Shown: positions 33,501-42,881 of the stretch, in pieces
Layout of the letters: every line of letters starts with the position of its first letter
How positions within the stretch are numbered: the first letter of the stretch is position 1
NCBI GenBank assembly: GCA_905178155.1
Contig: CAJINV010000008.1
Span: 1,116,001-1,180,000, forward strand
Source of the DNA: Amoebophrya sp. A120
Taxonomy: Eukaryota > Sar > Dinophyceae > Syndiniales > Amoebophryaceae
Direction of reading: 5' to 3'
Length of the DNA stretch: 64,000 nucleotides
Made by a program: the position numbers and the translations under genes
Notes under the pieces: generated by a model
What the model was told of the DNA's origin: nothing
The model's database searches: none
The model's input: the letters and a program-made list of their open reading frames with translations, nothing else

Positions 33501-34762
33501 TCGAGGAGATCCACAAGATCGTGGAGGTCACAGAGAAGCAAATGTCGGCGTCGCTCGGAAAACAAATTTCGGAGCTGGGGAAGAAGCGCGACCAATTTGA
33601 CCAGCACTTTGTCGAGGTGCTACGCGATCATTGCCGGTACGAGGACGACAGGCTTGTGTCCATCGGGGAAATCGCAAAGGTTAGCTGCAGCCGGCTCATA
33701 AAGCTGAACGATGGGGACGAGACGCTGGTGATGCAGGAAACTGCCAAAGCCGCCGGCGCTGCAACGGGCGATGGTACTTTTCGTATAGCTGCGCATTTAG
33801 ATTTAGTCACCTTTGGCACCTGCGGCCGGACTTCTTCACCTTTTGTAGCTTGTTTGTACCGTCGTAGCTTGATTTTACTGGCGTTTCATCGTGTTGCTTC
33901 GCGTTGTCGTTTCTCCGGAAAAAACACAAGTGATGTCTTTGCTTTCTACAGGATCTTCGGCAGCCCCGCAGCAACTGACGCGAGCAGAATTTCTGGTGCG
34001 CGAGCGGCATGTCTTCACAAAGGCAACGCACGACCTCGAGTTGGTTTGGACGGACATTATGAGCTTCAAAAAACAGCACGAGGACATTATCGCTTCCAGT
34101 CCAGTTTTGAAGGACCTGGTTTCCAGGATGGAAACAAAATACCGACAAATCAAACAGCATCTTTCGCCTGGTATATTGATGAAGAAGAGCTATCCCTTGT
34201 CGTCATTTTGTGAGGTATCTCCGAGAGCAAAAATAATCAAAATGTTGAAGCTGATGGCTCTTTTTTAAAAGAAGCGTTGTTACAACCAAGAAAATCAAGT
34301 CAATGTCGCGTACAAATTTCAGGTTTGGAAATGATGGTCCAAGCCAGCATGCAAAGTCCGGTGGGCACACCGGACGCGGGCTCCGTTGGATCTATCCAGC
34401 CTACCGAGGCCCAAGTGGAGGCTATGCCCCCGGTTCAGACGCACACGCAGGTGCAGCAAGCTCCACCACCGCCCCCACCCGCACCTCCGGTGGTTGTGGA
34501 AAAGAAGGAAGCACCACCTGCTCCTGCCGCGCCGCCGGCCCCGGTTGTCGCAGCAGAAGCGAAAGAGCAGGACCCAGCTCCTCCAGTGGTTGTAAAACAA
34601 TCCAAACCGGAACCACCAGCAGCGCCGACGTCTCCGGTCGCTGCAAAAGTAGATGCCCCTCCGCCTGTCGACGACGTGGTCGATGCGGCTGTTACTGAGC
34701 CAACAAGCACAACTGCAGCTAAAACAGCCGAAGGCGAAGATGAGGATTTTGCCATTGCCTAA
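30545..34762 (+). CDS. Long coiled-coil protein of unknown function, host of three introners
   Basis: Nine exons: 30545-30749, 31010-31099, 31373-31434, 31703-31930, 32168-32584, 32836-33141, 33341-33773, 33952-34170 and 34323-34762. The total is exactly 800 codons including the stop (799 aa), which supports the model. Introns 1-3 are introner elements; introns 4-8 are GT-AG. The first 50 residues form an amphipathic Lys/Ala-rich helix (KAWTSEAAVKVTEATQKGYE). A globular helical part lies around residues 200-330. Coiled coil occupies about residues 330-640. The last 145 residues are Pro/Ala/Val-rich and acidic, ending EDEDFAIA. The layout suggests a structural or membrane-shaping scaffold. I recognise no family. 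Confidence 0.75.
30750..31004. mobile_element. Introner element IE2 (family A, subfamily 1), 255 bp
   Basis: Ends TATCAAATG / CATTTGATA are perfectly complementary; the 5-bp duplication GCTGA is at 30745-30749 and 31005-31009. Excision gives ...NAVTLTQIADLH... in frame. The interior is the reverse complement of IE1, so the two insertions are in opposite orientation relative to their genes. Confidence 0.92.
31100..31367. mobile_element. Introner element IE3 (family A, subfamily 3), 268 bp
   Basis: Ends TATCAACTG / CATTTGATA. Flanks GGAGG (31095-31099) and AGAGG (31368-31372) match at 4 of 5 bases. Excision gives ...YAWEENLNNP... in frame. This is the one small element of the family whose borders can also be read as GT-AG (GAG|GTATCA...AAGAG|GAAAAC). 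Its interior is similar to IE9 in the same orientation. Confidence 0.88.
31435..31697. mobile_element. Introner element IE4 (family A, subfamily 2), 263 bp
   Basis: Ends TATCAAATG / CAATTCATA; duplication CGGTC at 31430-31434 and 31698-31702. Excision gives ...STDAAVVAESPG... in frame. The interior is the reverse complement of IE5 in the CH_2 gene. Confidence 0.92.
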
Positions 34763-36150
34763 TCAGCGGTTTTTTCCAATATCACCTGTACACTACTAAT
34801 TGTAATTTCAATCGAATACTTTTTTACTTACAAATACGAGCTGACGCAAGAGCACCGTGTATCCAAATCCCCGTCGGAGCGACTACTTCCAGCATTGTTG
34901 TACTTCCTCTCCTTTCAGATACGACGCACTTCAATGGTGCCCCCGGGATAAACTACTGTTGTTTAGATGATTTCTTCGATATTATATACGCAAGGCATTC
35001 TACCTCTACGTCTACCCCACCTACGAGGACCACGACGGCAGTGGCATCTGAACTTTTTGCTCCCCAATGGTTAAATAATGTCATGCGCTGTGGATGTGGT
35101 GGTTATGGTTTCCTAACTTCGCCGCGCCTTGATGGCATTTCCTGAACGTCAGAAACGAAAGCGATTGCATGCACCGGCCGTGAGAATCGTCGTGATTCAC
35201 CGGCCACTTTTGACATAACGACGAAATATTATTCTGCAACGAAGAGGATGATGATCACAATTATCGAAATCATGATAGCGGGCATTCTTATCCTTTTCTG
35301 GAGTGAAGATTGAAGACGTGCGCTTTTTGGTTTGTTCTTATGTGGTGTGACGAACAAATTGCAACTGTTTCCCGTGTTCTGTATGCGCTTTTCTTACTAT
35401 TTCATTTAATCTTGACCTTGAGGCCTTGCTCTCGTTCAAGCAAGATGCTTCAGGAAGCGCCATCGTGTGGTTTCGATTTTGGTCTTCGAGCCCAGGCGCT
35501 CGGAATTGAAATCGCAGGAGAGACCGGCATGATTTATCAGAACAAGGTCGTTATCGTCGCGAATGTCTTTCTTGAGAGAGAGGTAGAGAGTCGTAGCTCG
35601 ACGGAGCTCGTGTGCGTGGGGCCTTACAAATATCGTCCCTGCTCTGCCTTTGGTTCGTGACGTCTTTTTCGTTGTCATGGTCTGGAGGACATCGGCGGGG
35701 GATGCGTCGCTGTAGTGTCGATTTCGGAGGGATGGTAGCGAATTCGTTGTTGACCGCGATGCCTGGTCCTGTGCGGGCATGATGTATTGCTTTTCCACGT
35801 CTGCAACTTTCATCAAGTTGCTGTGAACGAGAAGCACATCTAGCAGGTCGAGTTCAGATATTGATATTATTATAAGCAAGTGAAGATGCTGATGTAGTAG
35901 TATTTGTAGATGACGAACTTGTCGACACGACCGTGATGAAACCTTGACATCAAGACAAAACCCTCTGCGGCGGGAGCCAGAGCTGCCCTACCACTTCTGG
36001 AATAGGCTTGTAATGATGTACAGTCGGAGAACGACGTAGGTCTGGGGGCCCGCTCCTGATCGTCTACACGACTGAGTTTTTCAATAAGTGGGTGCGGTCG
36101 TCGTGGAGATTAACTTGAACACTGTCCTCTCGTCCAGCACGCTTGCCAAG
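34763..36150. other. Intergenic, no supported gene
   Basis: Overlapping frames on both strands at 35310-35879 (116 and 147 codons) could not be told apart and match nothing known. The rest is A+T-rich. Confidence 0.4.
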
Positions 36151-39100
36151 ATGGCACCGTCTGTTCCGCGGGAAGTGCAGAAATGGATGCAGATGCTCGC
36201 GCTGACGCATACCATCAAGGACGCAAAATTCGACTTGGCGAATGGGTACCTGATCGCGCAGATGTTCCAGCGGTACTACCCGAAGGACTGCTCTTTGTAC
36301 CAATACGAAAACGGTCAGTCCATTCACTGTAGATCCAACAACTGGGAGATGCTCTTCCGGCTCTTCAAGAAACTCAAATTTCCCTGCACTCGGGAAGAGT
36401 TCGACGAGGTGCTGCATCACGTGGACGACGCCGCCGTTTTGTTCCTGTGCAAAGTGTACGAGTTTCTCACAGGAAAGAAGGTTCTTTTTGTTTTTCTTGT
36501 TTCGTTTTTACTTTGTTTTATGCCGATGCTTTTCATTCGTCAAAGTCAAGTAAGAAGTAAAGCGCTTAAGTTCTGATGTCAGACAGTTTGCTTTACTTTT
36601 AGCTTTGACTTGTTCTCTCGTGAAATACGTTTTACGCGGAGAGAACATGATGTGCACAAACTCAGGTGGTGCTCTTTGGCAGTCCACAGAAACCAACGGA
36701 GCCGAGATTTGCGAAGCATACTGCCTCTTGGAAGCTGAAAGATGCGCATCTGGAGCGAATAGAGGACAACATTCACCGCACTATAAGACGAATCCAGACT
36801 CTGGAGCGGCACAACGACGATCTTGCCAGGGATCGCATAGGACCGGACGGTGCAGGTAAATGTAAATCTAAATTACTTATGCTCAACGCATGCAACGAAA
36901 ACGACGCTTGCAAGCTCAAACATTTTTGGTGCTGTATTTTTTGCCGTGAGCTGGTGTGAAGTAACGACGCTGATGCTTACTTAGCTGCTTTCAAAGTGAA
37001 TGCATTCTTATTTCTAATTCTAGGTGTTCGTCGCTTCATTGCGCTGGCCAAGGCACACGACACGGCCGACAACGACAAGCTAAGGTCGTTGAAATCCAAG
37101 ACGGAGACGGAAGTCACGGACACCCAAGGCCCAGTACGAGAGCAGACGGTGAATGCCATGCTCTCGAAAACCGCGGGCATGCAGAGCATGAACAGCGTGA
37201 GCAGTAACCAAACGACAAGACCAATCAAGAGTCAACAGACACACACGGCTTCGGTCATTGCCAATATCGGCTTTCACCAGCCGACAGGTATTTTTTCATG
37301 CACGATAGATAGATGCGGTTCATCTTCATACAGCTTGTACTTTTTGCTTTATGACGTTTTTGCAGACAATATCGGAAGATATAGATTTTCGAAACTCGTA
37401 CGTTTTTGCTCGTGGCTCGAACGGAGCCATTGGCGAACATTTTTTTTTCGTTGGTGCTTCTGCTTTCAACCTCTAGCTACGCGCCATGCATTTCCTTTTC
37501 ATTCAGGTACAATAAAAGCCACTCTGGACATCATAAAGCCACTGATTCTCGGGGAACTAGACAAGCAGACGTTGGCTCAGGCTGCGGATTCGGAGGAACT
37601 TGACCCAGTTATGGCCTTTATCGAGGCAACGCTGCGGGAAGCGCTCCCCGAGCCTTTGATCTTGAAGCTTTTCAAGGAGAAGTTGATAGCGCGCGCATCT
37701 CTCTTTATCGACAGTCTGTTGAAAAGCTCGGTGGAATTTTGGAAGACCTGGTCGGCCTTTCTCCCACTTCTCAACGAGCTACCTGCAAGAAGCAAAGTTT
37801 TCGAATCCGTATAACTCTATTCAAGCAATTTCGACCCTTGTATTTCTTTTTGATTTTTTTTTCCTTCGTCTATCATGTAAAAGTAAAAAAATCTAAATGT
37901 AAATGCGTTTTTGCTTGTGACGCTGCATTTCTTGGCTACAAAACACGACAGGCGATGGACTTCTGGAAGCGGGTCGGAGAGCTTTGCAAAAACCGGGACG
38001 AAGCGCTCACGCAAAAGTGCATGCTTAACGTGTGTCTGCCCTCCCTCGTGCAGCTTATGCACGCGGATGCGACGAAGCGAGAGACGTGCTGTCAGCTTGT
38101 CTACACCTTCTTAACGGGCGAGGTCACACACGCGGATCAGAGCGGGTTAAGCTTACCCCGCGCGGTAGCTCGTTTGCAGGCGCTGAAAACCGTGAAGGAT
38201 CTTCTGTTCGAAAAATTTGGCAACAAGTTCGTCACGAGCTACGTTCCGTGCCTAGCGTGCTTCGTGCACTGGGACTGCTCCCCGAGTCAGCCGCTGACCG
38301 ACCATTTGCTTGACTTGTATCTGTATTACGCCCTGCTTGCGCTGCAAATGCCCCAGCCACGACTGCGAATGGCGGGGCTCACACTCCTGACCAGCATCGC
38401 CGGAAGCGGGTACAGCCACCTCATATTTGTTTCATACGTATTTTCTTCGTCGCCGGCTCGTTTCTTTTCTCAATATGAATATGAATCATGCGAGCCTGAG
38501 GCTAGAGTGGTTCACAAACTAACCAGCGCTCACAGTGAGTGCGAGCACAAGACGAGCCGAAAAATTTTTGAAGCAATTCGCTTATTTCCGCTCTACTTGT
38601 CCTTGTGCACGATGATCCCCATTAGGCGGTGAGATTCTTCCACTCCAAAATAAAAAATAATCGAAGGTCGTCCGATGCGGTCTTGTCTCTGGTCGCATCG
38701 TTGAAGGGCTTGATGTACGACTCCTGGTGGGAGGTTCAGGCAGGTTTGTTGCTGCTGGTTTCCACACTCTTGCTGAAGTACTTCCCCGGGTACACCACGC
38801 AGCCCCTTTCCCCGCAAAACACGACCGCGGTGGAGGATCTGTTGAAGATTGTGAAGCACGTCGTGAACCCGCAGACCGCCAGCAAGAATGTGCTCCAGGT
38901 CGGCTTGAGCTATTTCAGCCGCAACCTGCACCAACTGGTGCTGCCGCCTACAATATCAAATGTAAAAGTGTCTGGGTCTGGAAGAATGCAAGATTTGTCA
39001 TGCATATTTCTCATGACCCATAATGCCTGTAATGCTTGAACTAGCATCGCAGACTTTTAGAAGGCTTCCTGATGCACCTTCCGCATGAGAAATGGCCCGT

Positions 39101-41136
39101 CTGTGTAGCAAAAACTGTACCCATTTTGCTGGTCATGCAATACAATTTTTTTTAGAGTCCAAAAACAGCATGACAAGTTCCAATCTTCCAGACCCAGACA
39201 TTTTTACATGTGATATACAACTGCACCACCGAAGGACGAGGACGGCGGGGAGGCACCGCAAACGAACGCCGCTATTGTGAGGAAAAATCCCCCCTCCCCA
39301 TATTCAAACAGGAAATTTGTGATGCTGATTTGTGACCACAAATCATGTTGTCATGCTAGAAGGGAAAAGACGCAGACTGTAGTGCTGGCTGGCGTAAGAA
39401 GGCCTTGCATCTTCAGCATGACAGGAGGCAACTGGAAGTGGGAAACAGCATCACAAATTGCCTGCAATTCAGGCCGCAAGTGCGTCCCTTGGCCTTCTAG
39501 CAACACAAGCCGATTTGGGGAAGCAAATCCAGCATCACAAATTTCCTGTTCGATATGGGGAGGGGGGATTTTTCCTCTTGATAGCCGCCGTGAAGTCTTT
39601 CTGCATGCTTTACGCAAACGCACTGACCAGCCAGCAGGCGGCCTTCCGTGGGAGGCTGCTGCCCCCAGAGTGCCAGGCCGGCGGGGGATCGGAGCAGGCC
39701 GGCGGCGCCGAGAGCAGCTCCATCTCGCAGCACCAGCCGGAAAAGGTGCAGTACGTGCTGGGAGAAAACACCGTCTTTTTTCAGGAGTACCCGCTGTTCC
39801 CGCTTGCGGCCGCATCCGGGGGCGGATCCTTATCCACAGAAAAAAACCCATCCACATCCATTTTTTGCATGGCAAACAGGTGACTTGATACGTGTTTTGC
39901 ATGACAAATTGGATGTGAGTGGGTTTTTTTCTGTGGATAATCCTCGCCCAGTTCCTCCAGTGCGAAGAACACGACGAGCCGGCTTTGCGTGGAACTCGCG
40001 GAGGCCGTGTGCGCGGTCGCGAACGGCAGTGGGGCCGCCAAGGAAGAGAGCGAAGTCGACCCGGTGGATATCCTGAGTAAAAACGTACCCAAACCAGAGT
40101 CAGGATGAGGATTTTGCAACACAAACCTAGGAGTTTTGTGAGTCACGCATGACAAGTTGGACTATGCAGTGTAGTGCAGGTTAGCAAGTGCAGCCGCGTC
40201 ACAGATTCATCTGCTCATCCTGTTCACAGCGTCACAAATTCCAAAACAGGATTGGAAATGGCTCTCATGGGGATGCGCATTACAAGTCTTCCTGTCTTTG
40301 CAATTCTGCATTACAACTCTGGTGTGGGTATGTTTTTACTCAGGATAGTGGAAAACGCCGCGGCCATACTCCACGTCCCGCTGCTGCCGCTCGACCGACT
40401 GGAAGCTGGGTATCAAACGCAAAAATGTCTGGGTCTGGAAGAGTGTAGACTTGTCATGCAGGTTTTCCATGACTCGTGGGGTCTGGAATGCGGGACCTAG
40501 CATGACAGAGTCTGTGAGGTCTCTGCCATGCCTATCCTGCGTGAGAAACTCCCTCTAAACATGGTCGACAGTAAGTGGACAGCTTTTGGCACTCATGCAG
40601 CACAGATTTCTGCATTATTCAGATTTAGCATGACAAGTTGCAATCTTCCAGACCCAGACATTTTTGCAATCCATACTGGGCACTTGGAAACCATCTACGC
40701 ACTGGTAAAGCGCAAAATACTCGACAACAACGGCCTGCCGGCGCAGAGCTGGGTCCCGGTCTACGACCTCTTGAAAAAGTATCTTTTCGTGGCGCTACTG
40801 GAGCCGGAGAACCACGCACTGGCCGCAAAAGTCCTGCGGGAGACCTTCTACGCACCGGAGGCGGGTCAAACCCGCCAATTGTTCATTCGCAATAGCACAG
40901 AGACTTTTGTCTCCATGTATGGCTTGTGTTTGGCAAACGATGCCGCCGACCCCGAGGCGGAGGACGGCGGGCCGTCGGCAGCGCTCGTCTCGGAAGCCAC
41001 TCTGTGCGAATTCGTGAAGTCCCTCATCAGCGAAGATTCCGAGCTCAAGTCGGCTTTCAAAAACGTCTTCCGCTACTACAAAGAGCAAAAGCGTGACGAG
41101 TTTGATCGCTCCATGCTCGCACCGCTGGCCTCGTAG
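36151..41136 (+). CDS. CH_2-domain (SPATA4/SPEF-like) protein with helical repeats, host of five introners
   Basis: Eleven exons: 36151-36480, 36666-36855, 37024-37287, 37507-37808, 37952-38409, 38667-38953, 39221-39272, 39589-39830, 39945-40068, 40353-40410 and 40681-41136. Spliced length is exactly 921 codons (920 aa). Introns 1-5 are GT-AG; introns 6-10 are introner elements. Residues 1-110 resemble the CH_2 (DUF1042) domain of SPATA4/SPEF proteins: VPREVQKWMQML, LANGYLIAQMFQRYYP, ENG and an NNWEMLFRLFKKL helix. A coiled segment follows. About 600 residues of paired amphipathic helices like an armadillo/HEAT solenoid come next (CLPSLVQLMHA, LRMAGLTLLTSIAG, WWEVQAGLLLLVSTLL). CH_2 proteins are mostly axonemal or microtubule-associated, so a flagellar role is likely but inferred. 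Confidence 0.75.
38954..39215. mobile_element. Introner element IE5 (family A, subfamily 2), 262 bp
   Basis: Ends TATCAAATG / CATGTGATA; duplication TACAA at 38949-38953 and 39216-39220. Excision gives ...LVLPPTTAPPKDED... in frame. The interior is the inverse of IE4. Confidence 0.92.
39273..39583. mobile_element. Introner element IE6 (family B), 311 bp
   Basis: Ends TATTGTGAGGAAAAATCC and complement GGATTTTTCCTCTTGATA; a second inverted pair AAATTTGTGATGCTG lies just inside. Duplication GCCGC at 39268-39272 and 39584-39588. Excision gives ...QTNAAVKSFCML... in frame. Confidence 0.9.
39831..39939. mobile_element. Introner element IE7 (family C), 109 bp
   Basis: The shortest copy. Ends TATCCACAGAAAAAAACCCA and complement, with long perfect pairing and a small loop; duplication ATCCT at 39826-39830 and 39940-39944. 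Excision gives ...ASGGGSSPSSSSAKN... in frame. Confidence 0.92.
40069..40347. mobile_element. Introner element IE8 (family D), 279 bp
   Basis: Ends TATCCTGAGTAAAAACGTAC and near-complement; duplication GTGGA at 40064-40068 and 40348-40352. Excision gives ...EVDPVENAAAIL... in frame. Confidence 0.92.
40411..40675. mobile_element. Introner element IE9 (family A, subfamily 3), 265 bp
   Basis: Ends TATCAAACG / CAATCCATA; duplication CTGGG at 40406-40410 and 40676-40680. Excision gives ...RLEAGHLETIYALV... in frame. The interior is similar to IE3 in the same orientation. Confidence 0.92.
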
Positions 41137-41541
41137 TGCAAGAGGCTTCAGGGTGGGAGACGAGGCAGCGAAAATGTTGAGCTGAACGATGGCCGGGAGC
41201 GGACGCTATTGCTCAAGTTCATACATACTTTGGAAACGAAAAAGATCAATCTTTGATAAACTAACCTTTGACTGATAGATATCACCCAGTAGAAGCAAGT
41301 AGTAGACCTTCTACAACACTAAAAATGCTACATATGACAAAAACCAAAACAAGGAAATTACAAATGCGAAACTCGTATTGCGAAAGGAAACAAGGAATCA
41401 GAGAAGCGCGTTGCGAGCTGCAGTTGATTTGGCACAACTGTATCGAGAGGTTGAGGTTGCAACATTCATTATAAATTACTGTATCAAACAAATAAGAACG
41501 ACCGGATCGCCGGCACCACGGTAAGGAGTATAAAATGTTGG

Positions 41542-41978
41542 ATGAAGAACAAGAACTACACAGAGGCGAGCAGAAGAATTTCAGTGCGGAAAATGGACCA
41601 CAAGCTCAGGCGGTCACAGCCCCACCAGGTGATAAAAATCATCTTCGAGGACGTTGCTCGCTTTTGTTTTTGCTGGCTCGGTATTTTGCTATTTTGGCTC
41701 ATCGAAGAGCAGTGCACTTGCGTAGGGCCCATTGGCAGCGACGCAGTGTCTGTGACTGATCTTACATACAAATTCAGGGTCTGATGGTTGCTTGTACACG
41801 ACCGTATGTGAAGGTGAAAGTCAATCTCTTCGAGGATAATATGAAGCGCTATCAGAACTGCTCGACCATTATTCAGACAGCAATGTCGCAGTGTCAGTGC
41901 TTTGAGCAGGTGCAGGAGGCATGCAATATTCCGTTCATCAAGATCCACAATCAAGAACAAGCTCAGAAGGCAATTTAG
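41542..41978 (+). CDS. Small two-exon gene, unknown function, 95 aa
   Basis: Exons 41542-41628 and 41778-41978 joined by a 149-bp GT-AG intron (GTGATA donor, TTCAG acceptor); both are phase 0 and total 288 bases including the stop. The N-terminus is basic (RRISVRK, KLRRSQ). The second exon has a Cys-rich stretch (CQCFEQVQEAC) and ends QAQKAI. No membrane segment. I do not recognise it. Frame agreement across a well-formed intron is the main support. Confidence 0.45.
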
Positions 41979-42881
41979 AACAGGTTCAAGGCTGTAGTCC
42001 GCCTCCAGCAAGATGAGATAATGTCATATCAGCTTTCACATTTACATGCACGGCGTTTGCATGAGTGAGGATATTGATTTCCTCGAGAGCCTCGCCCAAA
42101 AATTCGAGTGCCTCATGATGATGTAAGATCTTCAAGATCTCTGTGCATACGCACGAATTTGTTATATCGTGATCGACACCAATGCTTTAACTTTTTTTTC
42201 TTACTCTTACTTTGATGTTTGTGAAAAACTTCTACACCAGCCGGCGTAGTGTAAAAAAACATTACTATGCCACTGACTTATCCAAACTAAACGAAGCACC
42301 TACAAGATCGCTTTTCAATATTCATCATATTCACAACTGACCGACTTAAGCATATTAGACCTGTCGATAATAGCTCCTGGACAGTTTTAGCTTTACGTAT
42401 CATCATCATGTATCAACTGTAAACGTGTTTACGTGTACGATGAATTTGTAGAATTTTGATTTTCATTTTTATTATCAAGAAACGATAAAGGGAAGTAACA
42501 AAAAGCGACGAGAAAACTTTTAACTACTTAACGTCATAGAAATCACAACGAGCGCACATAACTGAGAACTGAGGCGAAGAGCTACAGCTACTCCCGTTCC
42601 AGATTTGGCCGGTCGCTGCGTCGATTTTTATGAACTGAATTTCGGGGGCGCCGTTGTTTCGGTGGAATAACCAACGTTAAAAAATGTACTGATTTATTGT
42701 AGGCACTGTGGTGCCTTCCTCGCGAACTGCTTCGACAAAACTGGCGGTGACGGCGGGATTTGCAAAATAAACCGAGAAGCCCGGGGAACAAGTCACATCG
42801 CAGTTTGTTCAGCACTTATCACCGCAGGCGTCGCCGTGCACCACGGTTCCGTGTCAGGAAGGATCGACTTCGCAGCACAAG
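41979..42881. other. Intergenic, no gene seen
   Basis: A+T-rich without supported frames; upstream region of the next gene. Confidence 0.5.

Noticed and set aside
35310-35879. Overlapping frames of 116 (+) and 147 (-) codons
   Set aside because: Neither has recognisable motifs or splice partners; I could not decide whether either is real.
38954-40675. Reading the introners as assembly errors or exons
   Set aside because: Each carries stops in the host frame, paired ends and target duplications, and the gene is in frame only without them.
41556-42011. 151-codon minus-strand frame
   Set aside because: It lies opposite the small two-exon gene, which has agreeing splice phases; likely a shadow.
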